Assembly: GCA_014238155.1 (NCBI GenBank)
Contig: JABABQ010000063.1
Span: forward strand, 124,001-188,000
Origin: Rhizobiaceae bacterium
GTDB lineage: Bacteria; Pseudomonadota; Alphaproteobacteria; Rhizobiales; Rhizobiaceae
Length of the DNA: 64,000 nt
Direction of reading: 5' to 3'
Part shown: one piece after another, positions 19,695 to 28,893 of the stretch
How positions within the stretch are numbered: the stretch's first letter is position 1
Layout: every line of letters begins with the position of its first letter
Position numbers and translations under genes: made by a program
Notes under the pieces: model-generated
Database searches by the model: none
The model's input: the letters and a program-made list of their open reading frames with translations, nothing else
What the model was told of the DNA's origin: nothing

Positions 19695-20837
19695 ATGGCT
19701 TCTAAAAAACTCAGAATTGGTTTGGTTGGCTACGGTTTTATGGGGCGGGTACATTCAAACGCCTTTCATCAAACTTCGCATTATTTTGATTCCGAGTATG
19801 AACTGGAGTTGGTTGCGGTTTGTGGTCGCGATAGGGCCAATGCCGAAGCCCATGCAGAGCGCTGGGGTTTCGCATCAGTCGAAACGGATTGGAGAAAACT
19901 GATTGAACGCGACGACATCGACCTGATTGATATTGCCGCGCCAAATGACATGCACAAGGACATTGCGATCGCCGCCGCGGAAGCCGGCAAGATGATCATG
20001 TGTGAAAAGCCGCTTGGCAGGAACGCACAGGAATCGCAGGATATGGTCGCCGCGGTTGAAAAAGCCGGTGTGGCCAATATGGTCTGGTATAATTACCGCC
20101 GCATTCCAGCTGTGACGCTGGCAAAACAAATTATTGATGAAGGCAAGCTCGGAAAGATTTTCCACTACCGGGCAAAATTTCTTCAGGATTGGACCATTGC
20201 CGACGATCTGCCACAGGGCGGCGCAGGACTATGGCGCCTGGATGTTGGTGTTGCCGGAAGTGGTGTCACCGGTGACCTGCTTGCCCATTGCATCGATACA
20301 GCCATGTGGCTGAACGGTCCTATCGATAATGTTTCCGGGATGACAGAAACGTTCATCAAGGAACGCATGCATACCCTGACCGGCAATGTAGAACCTGTCG
20401 GTATTGACGATGCCAGCCTCTTCCTCGCACGCTTCCAAAACGGCTCCCTCGCTACCTTTGAAGCAACCCGCTATGCGCGAGGTCACAAGGCGCTCTATAC
20501 GCTGGAAATCAATGGCGAAAACGCCTCGATCATGTGGGATCTCCATGATCTGCATCGACTGGAATATTTTGATCACAGCGATGAGGGGAGGGTTCGCGGT
20601 TGGCGCTCCATTCACGTCACCGATGGTGACCAGCCGTATATGGACAAATGGTGGGTTCCAGGGTTGTCGATTGGATATGAATCCAGTTTTGTCCATCAAT
20701 TCGCGGACTTTTTAGTCGGACTGGAAGGCGATCAGCCGGCCATGCCAACTTTCCGCGATGCTTTGGCGACCGACCTAGTGACCGACGCGGTGTTAAAATC
20801 CGCGAGAACAGGTCAATGGGAATCGGCGGGGGCCTAG
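19695..20837 (+). CDS. Gfo/Idh/MocA family sugar oxidoreductase 1
   Basis: An NAD(P)-dependent dehydrogenase of 380 residues acting on a sugar, inositol or glycoside. The Rossmann motif VGYGFMG (about residues 10-16) and the family signature CEKPLG are intact. The catalytic D-x3-H is in [11 protein letters not shown]. The ATG at 19695 is one base after the stop of the upstream gene, with GGAG ahead of it, so the two are coupled. It is one of two paralogues in this locus; the other lies at 29962. The substrate is unknown. Confidence 0.88.
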   Translation: MASKKLRIGLVGYGFMGRVHSNAFHQTSHYFDSEYELELVAVCGRDRANAEAHAERWGFASVETDWRKLIERDDIDLIDIAAPNDMHKDIAIAAAEAGKMIMCEKPLGRNAQESQDMVAAVEKAGVANMVWYNYRRIPAVTLAKQIIDEGKLGKIFHYRAKFLQDWTIADDLPQGGAGLWRLDVGVAGSGVTGDLLAHCIDTAMWLNGPIDNVSGMTETFIKERMHTLTGNVEPVGIDDASLFLARFQNGSLATFEATRYARGHKALYTLEINGENASIMWDLHDLHRLEYFDHSDEGRVRGWRSIHVTDGDQPYMDKWWVPGLSIGYESSFVHQFADFLVGLEGDQPAMPTFRDALATDLVTDAVLKSARTGQWESAGA

Positions 20838-20847
20838 GAGGATAATC

Positions 20848-21960
20848 TTGCAACAGGGCAACGGCCAGACTGATCAAGCAAAAACAGCGGTGCGCTTGCA
20901 GGGCGTACACAAGAACTTTGGAGATGTTGAAGCTCTCAAAGATCTGTCTTTTGATGTTGCGGCCGGTAAGTTTTTCGTTTTGTTCGGACCAAGCTCCGTT
21001 GGAAAAACCACCACATTGCGTGCGATAGCGGGTCTGGAAAAAATCAACGCTGGAACGATTGAACTGGATGGTCGTGATGTCGCGGACGCACCTATTCGGG
21101 GGCGAGGCGTGGCAATGGTTTTTCAGTCATTTGCACTTTATCCCCATTTGAGCGTTGCCGATAATTTTGCCTACCCGCTGAAAGAATCGGGGTTACCGTC
21201 AGCTGAGATAAAGCAGCGAATTGGTGAGACAGTGGAAATGCTTTCATTGTCCCATCGAACTGGCAATCTGCCCTCGACATTGTCAGGCGGTGAACAACAG
21301 CGTGTTGCCCTGGGTCGCGCCCTGATCCAGAGGCCCAATATATTGCTGCTCGACGAACCGTTGACCAACCTTGATGCAAAATTGCGCCATGACATGCGCG
21401 CTGAGCTGAAACGCCTGCACCGGCAATTTGGCATGACAATCATCTATGCGACGCCCGACGAACTCGAAGCATTGTCGATGGGTGAAGATATCGCCGTCAT
21501 GGAAGAAGGACATGTGGTCCAGCAAGGCTCGCCGGATCAATTGTATGAAACCCCTGACAATATCTATGTAGCGGCAAAGATTGGCTCACCGCATATGAAT
21601 CTGCTGGACGTGAGTATCAGCGAGGATGGCGACGGGTTGCAGACACCGTTTGGTCCGCTAAATACCAAACGTCCCCAGATATCAGAGGACGAAGCTATCG
21701 TGATGGGGATCAGGCCTTCTGATATCCGGCTGGCCAGGGACGCGGAGCCGCATCTGAATTTGAAGGTGCAACTGGTGGAGCCGCTCGGTGATATTACCGT
21801 TGTATCTGTCGATGTTGCCGGTTCAAGCCTTCGCCTGGTGCTGCCTGAGGCAGGTGCGCTGGGCGTCAAACCGGGCCACGAATTACCAATCGTCATCCCG
21901 CCCGAGCGGGTTCATATATTTCGCAAGGCGGATGGCACCATCGTCCCAGCCGCCATGTGA
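20848..21960 (+). CDS. sugar ABC transporter ATPase A (CUT1/MalK-like), H-loop His lost
   Basis: One of two ATPases of the importer; 370 residues with a MalK-like C-terminal TOBE/OB domain (residues 240-370). Walker A is GPSSVGKTT (47-55), a variant of GPSGCGKTT. The Q-loop (VFQSFALYPHL), the signature LSGGEQQR (145-152) and Walker B with its Glu (LLLDEPLTNLD) are normal. The switch histidine is missing: the H-loop reads YATPDELEAL with Pro203 instead of His (CCC where CAC is expected). The start is a TTG at 20848 with AGGAGG just before it. ATPase B (25479) has the complementary defect; see findings. Confidence 0.92.
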   Translation: MQQGNGQTDQAKTAVRLQGVHKNFGDVEALKDLSFDVAAGKFFVLFGPSSVGKTTTLRAIAGLEKINAGTIELDGRDVADAPIRGRGVAMVFQSFALYPHLSVADNFAYPLKESGLPSAEIKQRIGETVEMLSLSHRTGNLPSTLSGGEQQRVALGRALIQRPNILLLDEPLTNLDAKLRHDMRAELKRLHRQFGMTIIYATPDELEALSMGEDIAVMEEGHVVQQGSPDQLYETPDNIYVAAKIGSPHMNLLDVSISEDGDGLQTPFGPLNTKRPQISEDEAIVMGIRPSDIRLARDAEPHLNLKVQLVEPLGDITVVSVDVAGSSLRLVLPEAGALGVKPGHELPIVIPPERVHIFRKADGTIVPAAM

Positions 21961-22009
21961 TTTAACGAGGAAAGACTGAGAAGAAAGACTAACAGGAGGA
22001 ATAAGAATT

Positions 22010-23434
22010 ATGACACTTTCAAAACGGTCGCTGATATCAGCGGCAATGGCGGGTTGTCTGGGAATGTCCCTTGCCACCCCAACCTGGGCAGCAGATGTAA
22101 CGCTGAATATGGCAGTCCCGGACTGGCCACCAACGCGCATTATGAAAAAGCTGTTCGACGAGCAGTATAAGGCGAAGTCTGGCAATAACGTGAAACTCGA
22201 AGTCGACTTCATTCCGTGGCCTGACTACTACACCCGTCTGAACGCCTCGCTGACATCCGGTGAACAAAAATATAATATGGCCGTATCAGACAGCCAGTGG
22301 TTGGGTGCCTTCATCGAAGGTGGCTATTACAGAAAACTCAATGACCTGATTGATGCAGACCCAGAACTGAAGGCGACCCTTGATGGCATGCATCAGGCTC
22401 CGCTTCAGGCTTATGGGACCTATCCATACAAGTCTGATAACATCTACGGCTTCCCACAGATGCCGGATATCCTGGTCACTTATGCGCGTACTGACGTACT
22501 GTGCCATGCCGATGAACAGGCCGCCTTTAAGGCCAAGTATGGCGCCAAATTGCCTTGCTCTGCAGAAGAGCTAGATGGCATGGACTGGGACATGTTCGGT
22601 AAAATCGGTGAGTTCTTCCAGCGCAAAAAGGGCGACATGCTTGCCGGTAAAGCTGCTGACGATGACTTTTACGGAATCGCCTATCAGGCTGGCAAAGGCT
22701 ACGACTTCTCCAGTATGCAGGTGAACGGATTTATCTGGCAGCATGGCGCTGGTATCTGGGATGAAACCGATATTCCAAACGGTCAAGCTGAAGGTGTTGT
22801 AAATTCACCAACTGCCGTCAAAGCGCTTGATCACTATCTGAGCCTGTTGAAATACATGCCTCCTGTGGTCAAAACCGGATCGATGGATATCTTTAAGACC
22901 GACGAGCTTTTCCGTGAAGGCAAGTTGGCTCTTAACATCGAATGGATTGGTTTTGCTGAAAGTGCGATCAACCCTGATACGTCAAAAGTCGCAGGCAAAA
23001 TTGCATTCGCTTCCATGCCAGGTCTGAAAAAGGCCGACGGTAAAATTGACAGAACATCCAACATCGGTGGTCAGCCATTTGTCATTATGACCTGGACCGA
23101 CGATGCCAAGATTAAGGAAGCTGTCGACTTCGTGAAATGGTGGTTGTCAGCGGATATTCAGCATCAGTTTGCTGCAGCCGGCGGTCAAAGTGCCATCAAG
23201 TCAGTGTATAACGATCCAAAATACACCACGTATCGTCCCTGGAACCGTACCTGGGCTGCTGGCCTGGAATGGCAGCAGGACGTCTGGCATGTTCCTCAGT
23301 TCTTCGAATTGTTGGTGCAGCAGCAGGAGCAGTTCGACCTTGCCATTACCGGTAAGCAGGACGCCAAAGCGACGATGGATGCGATCGCCAAGTTTCAGCA
23401 ACAATTGCTGGAAGATGCTGGTTTGATCGAGTAA
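22010..23434 (+). CDS. sugar ABC transporter substrate-binding protein (CUT1 type)
   Basis: Periplasmic solute-binding protein of 474 residues. A Sec signal peptide ends near residue 26 (TPTWA then ADVTLN). The mature part has the two-lobe layout of family 1 extracellular binding proteins, with YNMAVSDSQWLGAFIEGGYYRKL and NIEWIGFAES segments and two internal cysteines about 17 residues apart (LCHAD, LPCSAEE). AGGAGG precedes the ATG. A strong hairpin follows the gene, which should give this protein more message than the permeases. The ligand cannot be read from the sequence; the enzymes around it point to a ketose, deoxy-sugar or cyclitol. Confidence 0.9.
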   Translation: MTLSKRSLISAAMAGCLGMSLATPTWAADVTLNMAVPDWPPTRIMKKLFDEQYKAKSGNNVKLEVDFIPWPDYYTRLNASLTSGEQKYNMAVSDSQWLGAFIEGGYYRKLNDLIDADPELKATLDGMHQAPLQAYGTYPYKSDNIYGFPQMPDILVTYARTDVLCHADEQAAFKAKYGAKLPCSAEELDGMDWDMFGKIGEFFQRKKGDMLAGKAADDDFYGIAYQAGKGYDFSSMQVNGFIWQHGAGIWDETDIPNGQAEGVVNSPTAVKALDHYLSLLKYMPPVVKTGSMDIFKTDELFREGKLALNIEWIGFAESAINPDTSKVAGKIAFASMPGLKKADGKIDRTSNIGGQPFVIMTWTDDAKIKEAVDFVKWWLSADIQHQFAAAGGQSAIKSVYNDPKYTTYRPWNRTWAAGLEWQQDVWHVPQFFELLVQQQEQFDLAITGKQDAKATMDAIAKFQQQLLEDAGLIE

Positions 23435-23455
23435 CTATCTGTTTATAAAGAACTT

Positions 23456-23489
23456 ATAACGCGCCGGAAAAAGCCGGCGCGTTATTTTC
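23456..23489 (+). terminator. intercistronic stem-loop after the binding-protein gene
   Basis: A perfect 12-bp stem (ATAACGCGCCGG / CCGGCGCGTTAT), a six-base loop and TTTTC-type ending. It lies between the binding-protein and permease genes. By analogy with other sugar ABC operons it probably stabilises the upstream message and/or acts as a partial terminator. Confidence 0.8.
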
Positions 23490-23496
23490 AAAGAAT

Positions 23497-24555
23497 GTGG
23501 CCAAATTGAAAACGACCGACACCCCTTCCTCCAGCGGCAACGCATTATTCACACCAAGCTGGAGCAACTGGCTTGGGGCGCTTGTTGTAGGTGTTGCTGC
23601 AACTGTGATTTCAGCGTTCATACTGCCCTCAATTATAACCCTATGGATTGCTGGAGCAGCCAGCGCTCTTGTAGCGATTACGGCGGTTGTCAATGCGTGG
23701 GGGCGCTATATCGGTGGTCTACTTGTAGCACCGGCTATCGCTGTTCTTGTGGTAATGAATATTTTCCCGCTGCTGTGGTCTTTGGGATTGTCGTTCTATA
23801 ACTACCGCGCCGATCGCCAGACGCTGCGATTTATCGGCTTTCGAAATTATGAGCGACTGATCAACGATCCTGTGGTTTGGGATCGTCTTACAACAACTGC
23901 CACGTTGGTTGTTTTGACCGTTTTGGTTCAGATGATCTTTGGTTTTTTGTTGGCCTTGCTATTTGCCAAACAGTTTCCATTGCGCCGCTATTTACTTATT
24001 TTGGTGCTGACGCCAATGATGCTTTCATATGTCGCTGTTGGGGCGTTTTTTCGATATTATTACGATCCGACATTCGGTCTGGTCAGTCAGTTTGCCAACC
24101 TTTTCACCGACGAACCTTATGTGTTGATTTCGTCAACCGCGGGAGCGATTGCGGCCATCGTCATTGCGGATGCGTGGATGTGGGCGCCTTTTGTTATGCT
24201 GTTGGTACTCGCCGGATTGGTAAGTGTTCCCAAATATCTATATGAAGCGGCCGCCGTCGACAGGGTTCCGGCATGGAGACGATTCCAGTCAATCACCTTT
24301 CCCTATGTCAAAGGCCTGTTGATGCTGGCCCTGTTGTTTAGGACCATCGAAGCATTCAAACTGTTCGACATCGTGTTCATCCTCACCGACGGGGGGCAGA
24401 GCACAGAGACAATTGCGCTTTATGTTTATCGACAAGCGATTCAATTCAACAAAACATCGTATTCTGCATCCCTGTCTTATGTCCTGTTGTTTACAGTGAT
24501 CGTATTGACCAATCTTTATCTTTATCTGGCCAACCGCCGGGCGAAGGAGGGGTAA
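23497..24555 (+). CDS. sugar ABC transporter permease 1 (MalF-like)
   Basis: 352-residue inner-membrane subunit with about eight predicted spans: an extra N-terminal pair (about residues 26-68) and six core helices. The EAA loop that docks on an ATPase reads YEAAAVDRVPAWRRFQSITFP. The frame starts with GTG at 23497, which has a poor ribosome site because the stem-loop sits just before it; the TTG at 23506 is an alternative. Only one base separates its stop from the next ATG. Confidence 0.9.
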   Translation: MAKLKTTDTPSSSGNALFTPSWSNWLGALVVGVAATVISAFILPSIITLWIAGAASALVAITAVVNAWGRYIGGLLVAPAIAVLVVMNIFPLLWSLGLSFYNYRADRQTLRFIGFRNYERLINDPVVWDRLTTTATLVVLTVLVQMIFGFLLALLFAKQFPLRRYLLILVLTPMMLSYVAVGAFFRYYYDPTFGLVSQFANLFTDEPYVLISSTAGAIAAIVIADAWMWAPFVMLLVLAGLVSVPKYLYEAAAVDRVPAWRRFQSITFPYVKGLLMLALLFRTIEAFKLFDIVFILTDGGQSTETIALYVYRQAIQFNKTSYSASLSYVLLFTVIVLTNLYLYLANRRAKEG

Positions 24556-25482
24556 ATGTTGTTTCGCTTTAATGCCAAAAACCGAGCGCGGGAAGTCGAC
24601 CAGGCGGGATGGGGCAGGACCTTTGGAGCCACTGTCGTAAGCCTGATCTATTTCTTTCCGGTTTTGTTCATCATCATTACAGCCTTTAAGGAACACACGG
24701 ACGCACTCGCGATTCCTGCAAAGCTGTTTCCTGATTTCCTGAGTTTTATTGTTCCTGAAATTCTGACGTTCAAACCGACATTGGACAACTTCGTCAATGT
24801 CTTCTCCAGATCGTTTTCAGCAGGTGCCGCTGCTCAGGATACGGGCTTTGACCGCTTCTTTTTCAATTCGGTTTTCATCGCCGGATTTTCGGTGCTTTTG
24901 GCACTGTTCATCGGCACGCTCGCTGCCTTCGGGTTTTCGCGATACCCGCTCAAAGGAAACGACACCTATTTATTCGTCATTTTGACGACACGTATGTTAC
25001 CGGCAATTGTTGTCATCATTCCGGTTATGTTGATGTTCAGGGTGACGGGACTGTCTGGGACTTATACCGGCATCATTTTACTCTACACGGCGTTTAATCT
25101 ACCGTTTACAATCTGGATGATGAAAAGCTTTTTCGATGAGCTTTCACCCGACGTTGAGGATGCCGCCCGTATAGATGGTTCGTCTGAACGACGGGTGTTT
25201 TTCAAAATCTGTTTGCCACAGGTTCTGGCCGGACTTGCTGCAACGGCAGTATTCGGCCTGATCCTGACCTGGAACGAGTTCCTCTTTGCCCTGTTGTTGA
25301 CAGGAGTTGAAACACGCACGGTTCCCGTCGCCATGTCGCAGACGATCGGCGGCGATATCGGGGTGCGCTGGGGACTGCTGGCAGCCATTGAAACGTTGTT
25401 TCTAATACCGGTGATACTGGTGACCTTCTTCTTGCAAAACCAGCTGCTACGCGGCGTAACATTCGGGACGGTAAAACGCTGA
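24556..25482 (+). CDS. sugar ABC transporter permease 2 (MalG-like)
   Basis: 308 residues with six predicted spans. The EAA loop is VEDAARIDGSSERRVFFKI, and the following WNEFLFALLL is the usual MalG-type helix. The ATG follows GGAGGGG directly after permease 1. Its TGA overlaps the CTG that appears to start ATPase B. With permease 1 it forms the heterodimeric channel, and each permease would dock a different ATPase. Confidence 0.92.
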   Translation: MLFRFNAKNRAREVDQAGWGRTFGATVVSLIYFFPVLFIIITAFKEHTDALAIPAKLFPDFLSFIVPEILTFKPTLDNFVNVFSRSFSAGAAAQDTGFDRFFFNSVFIAGFSVLLALFIGTLAAFGFSRYPLKGNDTYLFVILTTRMLPAIVVIIPVMLMFRVTGLSGTYTGIILLYTAFNLPFTIWMMKSFFDELSPDVEDAARIDGSSERRVFFKICLPQVLAGLAATAVFGLILTWNEFLFALLLTGVETRTVPVAMSQTIGGDIGVRWGLLAAIETLFLIPVILVTFFLQNQLLRGVTFGTVKR

Positions 25483-26570
25483 AATCAACAATTGAACTCA
25501 AAGGTGTTGATAAGAATTTCGATCAGTTCGCAGCTGTTCGGGATTTCAACCTATATGTGGATTCCGGCGAGGTGGTATGTCTGCTTGGCCCATCAGGTTG
25601 TGGCAAAACTACAACGCTGAGGATGATCGCCGGGCTGGAAACTCCCAGTGCCGGAGAAGTCCTTTTCAACGACAGAGCCGTTACAAAACTGACACCAGAG
25701 CAACGCAATGTCGCAATGGTGTTCCAGTTTTACGCGCTTTACCCGGCACTGACCGTGGGCGAGAACTTGGCCTTCCCATTGTTGGTGGAAAAACTGTCAG
25801 CAAAAGATCGCAACAAGCGAGTTTCAGACGTCGCTGAAATTTTGCAACTGACGCATATTTTGCAACGCTATCCGGCCGAGGTTGCTGAAGGGGAAAAACA
25901 GCGCATCGCTGTCGCCCGGGCCATCATCCGTGATCCGTCTTGTTTTCTGTTCGATGAACCGTTGTCCAGACTGGATGTCGAATTGCGTGAAACCATGCGC
26001 GCGCAAATCAAGGAAGTGCTCCAGGGGCTTTCAAAACCAACCGTCATTGTTACCCACGACCAACTCGAAGCGCTGACCATGGCGGACCGGATTACCATTA
26101 TGCGGGACGGGGCGGTCGAGCAGATTGGCTCGCCACACGATGTTTTTGCCAAGCCGGCAAACGCCTTTGTAGCAAGTTTTATTGGAACGCCTCAGATGAA
26201 CCTGCTCGATGCACAATTTGCCAAATGCAATGATGGTCAGGCAGAGGTGTTGGTGGATGGTAATCCGCTGCATCTTGGTGTTGACAAGGCTGTATCCAGC
26301 CAATCCGCCGGGCCAATTCAAATTGGTGTTAGACCACGGGCCTTTTCGCTGACATCTGATCCAAGTTCCAGCACGATTACGGTTGAGGCCGAGATCATTG
26401 AATCGATGGGAGCGGAAACACTGGTTCATGCCCGCACCCCAAAACAAACTGAAATTAGGGTCGTCGTCCCCCGGGAAACACGGGTCAAAAGCGGAGAAGT
26501 TCTCCACCTGATGCCTGATCCGGGTCAAACTCACGTATTTGATGCGGATGGAAAGGCAGTGCGCACATGA
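25479..26570 (+). CDS. sugar ABC transporter ATPase B, degenerate signature motif, CTG start
   Basis: Second ATPase, 363 residues from the proposed CTG at 25479. No ATG, GTG or TTG occurs in frame before a GTG at 25557, which would remove the first strand of the fold (STIELKGVDKNF). The CTG overlaps the permease stop as CTGA. Walker A GPSGCGKTT (37-45), the Q-loop region MVFQFYALYP, Walker B FLFDEPLSRLD and H-loop THD (H193) are intact, but the signature reads VAEGEKQR (135-142) where LSGGQ is expected. A TOBE/OB domain follows. The pattern complements ATPase A. The stop overlaps the next ATG (ATGA). Confidence 0.9.
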   Translation: MKSTIELKGVDKNFDQFAAVRDFNLYVDSGEVVCLLGPSGCGKTTTLRMIAGLETPSAGEVLFNDRAVTKLTPEQRNVAMVFQFYALYPALTVGENLAFPLLVEKLSAKDRNKRVSDVAEILQLTHILQRYPAEVAEGEKQRIAVARAIIRDPSCFLFDEPLSRLDVELRETMRAQIKEVLQGLSKPTVIVTHDQLEALTMADRITIMRDGAVEQIGSPHDVFAKPANAFVASFIGTPQMNLLDAQFAKCNDGQAEVLVDGNPLHLGVDKAVSSQSAGPIQIGVRPRAFSLTSDPSSSTITVEAEIIESMGAETLVHARTPKQTEIRVVVPRETRVKSGEVLHLMPDPGQTHVFDADGKAVRT

Positions 26571-27004
26571 GTAGTAGCAGTGGGTCAAAGCTGACCAAGG
26601 AAACAGCTCTGCGCCTGGAGTTTTCGATCATCGGATTGGGCATTGTCGCCCTGATTATGATTTTCCAACCCTTCAGTCTGACCATATTTTCTCTGGGATG
26701 CGGTTTAGTTGTGGTGGCAGCACTGATCAACAATCTGCTACCTCTGGCGGAACCCGGGGCTCCGGTACGCATGATCCCGTTTGCCGCAGCTGTTGTGGCT
26801 CTGATATTCTGCACCGCCCTGTTGGTGGCCATCGCCGCCGCTCACCTGTATGGCGTTGCCTTTCTGAAGGCTCCCGCGGTTTCGCTGGTGCGCCGCGCCG
26901 CATCGGCACCGTTTTACCAACAACCGCTGGTCTGGGGTCTTGCGGTTATCGATATCATCTTGTGGTTTGCAGTGTTTCGATTGCGCGGAGATAAAGGTGA
27001 ATGA
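26567..27004 (+). CDS. four-span membrane protein in the ABC operon, unknown family
   Basis: Not recognised. The 145-residue product has four hydrophobic segments (about residues 18-38, 40-58, 67-90 and 119-138) and no signal peptide. Its ATG overlaps the ATPase B stop and its own stop overlaps the kinase ATG, so it is translated in a tightly coupled chain, which suggests a job linked to the transporter. It lacks the EAA loop, so it is not a permease remnant. It could be an accessory subunit that assembles or tunes the importer; this is inference from position only. Confidence 0.75.
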   Translation: MSSSSGSKLTKETALRLEFSIIGLGIVALIMIFQPFSLTIFSLGCGLVVVAALINNLLPLAEPGAPVRMIPFAAAVVALIFCTALLVAIAAAHLYGVAFLKAPAVSLVRRAASAPFYQQPLVWGLAVIDIILWFAVFRLRGDKGE

Positions 27005-27945
27005 AACACGACGTCTCAGTAATCGGGCTGTACATATTGGATGTTCTGGGCCGGCCGGTCACAGCAATTCCTGAACGTGGAAATGTCGACTTCATCGAGG
27101 AAATCAGGCTAACCGTCGCGGGTACTGCTGGTGGCACGGTGATCGATACCGCAAAGCTTGGACTCAACAGCCTGGCCGTTGGTGCAGTTGGCGAAGATGA
27201 GAAAGCTGACTGGGTTCTTCTGACGTTGGAAAAGCACGGGGTGGATAGTTCTGCGATGCAACGCCTTTCCGGTGTGCCGACCTCGGCAACCATACTCAAT
27301 GTTCGTCCAAATGGTGACCGCCCGGCACTTCATATGCGCGGCGCATCAGACCATTTTGATGTGACCGAAGATATGTACGATAACGTTTTGGATGCACCAA
27401 TCATCCATCTGGGCGGCACAGGTCTGTTGCAAACGCTGGATGGCTCGTCGAGCGTCCGTTTGCTGCAGGAAGCCAAGAAACGGGGGCGAACAGTCACATT
27501 TGATCTTATAGCAACCGATGAACACACCATCTCCATCGTCAAACCCCTGCTTCCTCATATCGACTATTTCATGCCGTCAATCGAAGAGGCTCGCGACCTG
27601 GCCGGCAAACAATCGACCGACGACTGCGCCGATGCCATGCTGAATGCGGGCGCAACTGCCTGTGTCTTCACGCTCGGCCCTGATGGTGCATTTTACGCTG
27701 ATCAATCCGGCCTTCGAAAACAATCCGCTGCCTACGACATTCAAATCGTCGACACGACTGGTTGCGGTGATGCATTTGATGCCGGTTTCATTGTCGCGCT
27801 GCATCATGAGATGGATCTGGATACGTCGCTTCGTTTTGCTCAGGTGTCAGCCGCTCTGGTCGCATCGGGCCTTGGGTCCGACGCCGGAATAACATCCTTT
27901 GAAGACACAATAACTGCCATGAACTCATTGCCGCTGCAGAGCTAG
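27001..27945 (+). CDS. PfkB family carbohydrate kinase
   Basis: 314-residue ribokinase-like kinase that should phosphorylate a sugar from ATP. The C-terminal PfkB signature DTTGCGDAFDAGF carries the catalytic Asp in GCGD (usual form GAGD). The N-terminal glycine pair (VAGTAGGTVID) and the VGAVGEDEKAD strand fit the family. The ATG overlaps the preceding stop (ATGA). With the class II aldolase of this locus it could make and split a ketose 1-phosphate. The exact substrate is unknown. Confidence 0.88.
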   Translation: MKHDVSVIGLYILDVLGRPVTAIPERGNVDFIEEIRLTVAGTAGGTVIDTAKLGLNSLAVGAVGEDEKADWVLLTLEKHGVDSSAMQRLSGVPTSATILNVRPNGDRPALHMRGASDHFDVTEDMYDNVLDAPIIHLGGTGLLQTLDGSSSVRLLQEAKKRGRTVTFDLIATDEHTISIVKPLLPHIDYFMPSIEEARDLAGKQSTDDCADAMLNAGATACVFTLGPDGAFYADQSGLRKQSAAYDIQIVDTTGCGDAFDAGFIVALHHEMDLDTSLRFAQVSAALVASGLGSDAGITSFEDTITAMNSLPLQS

Positions 27946-27983
27946 GTGGAAGTGTTGTCGGGAAAAACACAGGAGAGAACAAA

Positions 27984-28832
27984 ATGCTGCTAGGTTTCAA
28001 TCTGTTATTGTGGACGATCCACGTAACCGACGAACATTTTCCGATTTTTGAAGAGCTGAAAAAAACTGGATATGACGGAATTGAGCTGCCCATATTCGAT
28101 GGTGATCCAGAGCATTATGCCAAAGTGGGTCAGGCAGCTCGCGACAACGGTCTTCGTGTAACAACTGTGTGCGTAATGCCGGATGAAGATCATAGCTGTT
28201 TGAGTGGTGATGCAGGTGTTCAAGACGCAGCGCTGGGCCACATCAAGTGGGTGATTGACTGCACTGAAGCGGCCAGCGGCGAAGTTCTCTGCGGGCCATT
28301 TCATCAACCATTGGGGGTGTTTTCGGGGGACCCACCAACGGAAACAGAGCACAGTAATCTGGTTACGGTTCATAAAAAGGCAGCGGCCTATGCTGCTGAT
28401 CATGGGGTCAAATTGGGGATCGAGCCGTTGAACCGCTTTGAATGCTATGTGCTCAACACGGTGGAAGACGCTGCCGACATCGTCAAACGGGTGGGCGCTG
28501 ACAACTATGGTTTGCTCTACGATACCTTCCACGCCAATATCGAAGAAAAAGATCCGGTCGGTGTCATCGCTCCCAATCTAAACCAAATTTCCCATGTTCA
28601 CTTTTCCGAAAATGACCGGGGAACGCCGGGCAAAGGCCATGTGCCATGGGTCGAAACCATGTCGGCTTTGAAAAACGGTGGTTATGAAGGTTGGTGCACG
28701 GTTGAATCGTTTGGACGTGCAATGCCTGATCTTGCAGCCGCAACAAAGGTGTGGCGGGATTTCTTTCCTTCCCGCGATGAAGTTTACAAATATGGCCACG
28801 ACTTTTTGCGTGAGACCTGGGACAGGGCCTGA
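27984..28832 (+). CDS. ketose 3-epimerase-like (D-tagatose/D-psicose 3-epimerase family)
   Basis: 282-residue TIM-barrel metalloenzyme. The four metal/catalytic residues of the D-tagatose 3-epimerase family are all visible: E147 (GIEPLNR), D180 (YDTFHANIEE), H206 (SHVHFSEND) and E241 (TVESFG). Their spacing (33, 26 and 35) equals that recalled for the Pseudomonas cichorii enzyme (E152, D185, H211, E246). The RGTPGKGH loop is also typical. It should invert C3 of a free ketose. CAGGAGAG lies before the ATG. Substrate choice within the family cannot be told. Confidence 0.85.
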   Translation: MLLGFNLLLWTIHVTDEHFPIFEELKKTGYDGIELPIFDGDPEHYAKVGQAARDNGLRVTTVCVMPDEDHSCLSGDAGVQDAALGHIKWVIDCTEAASGEVLCGPFHQPLGVFSGDPPTETEHSNLVTVHKKAAAYAADHGVKLGIEPLNRFECYVLNTVEDAADIVKRVGADNYGLLYDTFHANIEEKDPVGVIAPNLNQISHVHFSENDRGTPGKGHVPWVETMSALKNGGYEGWCTVESFGRAMPDLAAATKVWRDFFPSRDEVYKYGHDFLRETWDRA

Positions 28833-28893
28833 TTTCGCAGCTGCACGACCAAACAGGCAATAAGATTTTTCGAATTTTGAAGGAGACAAACCG

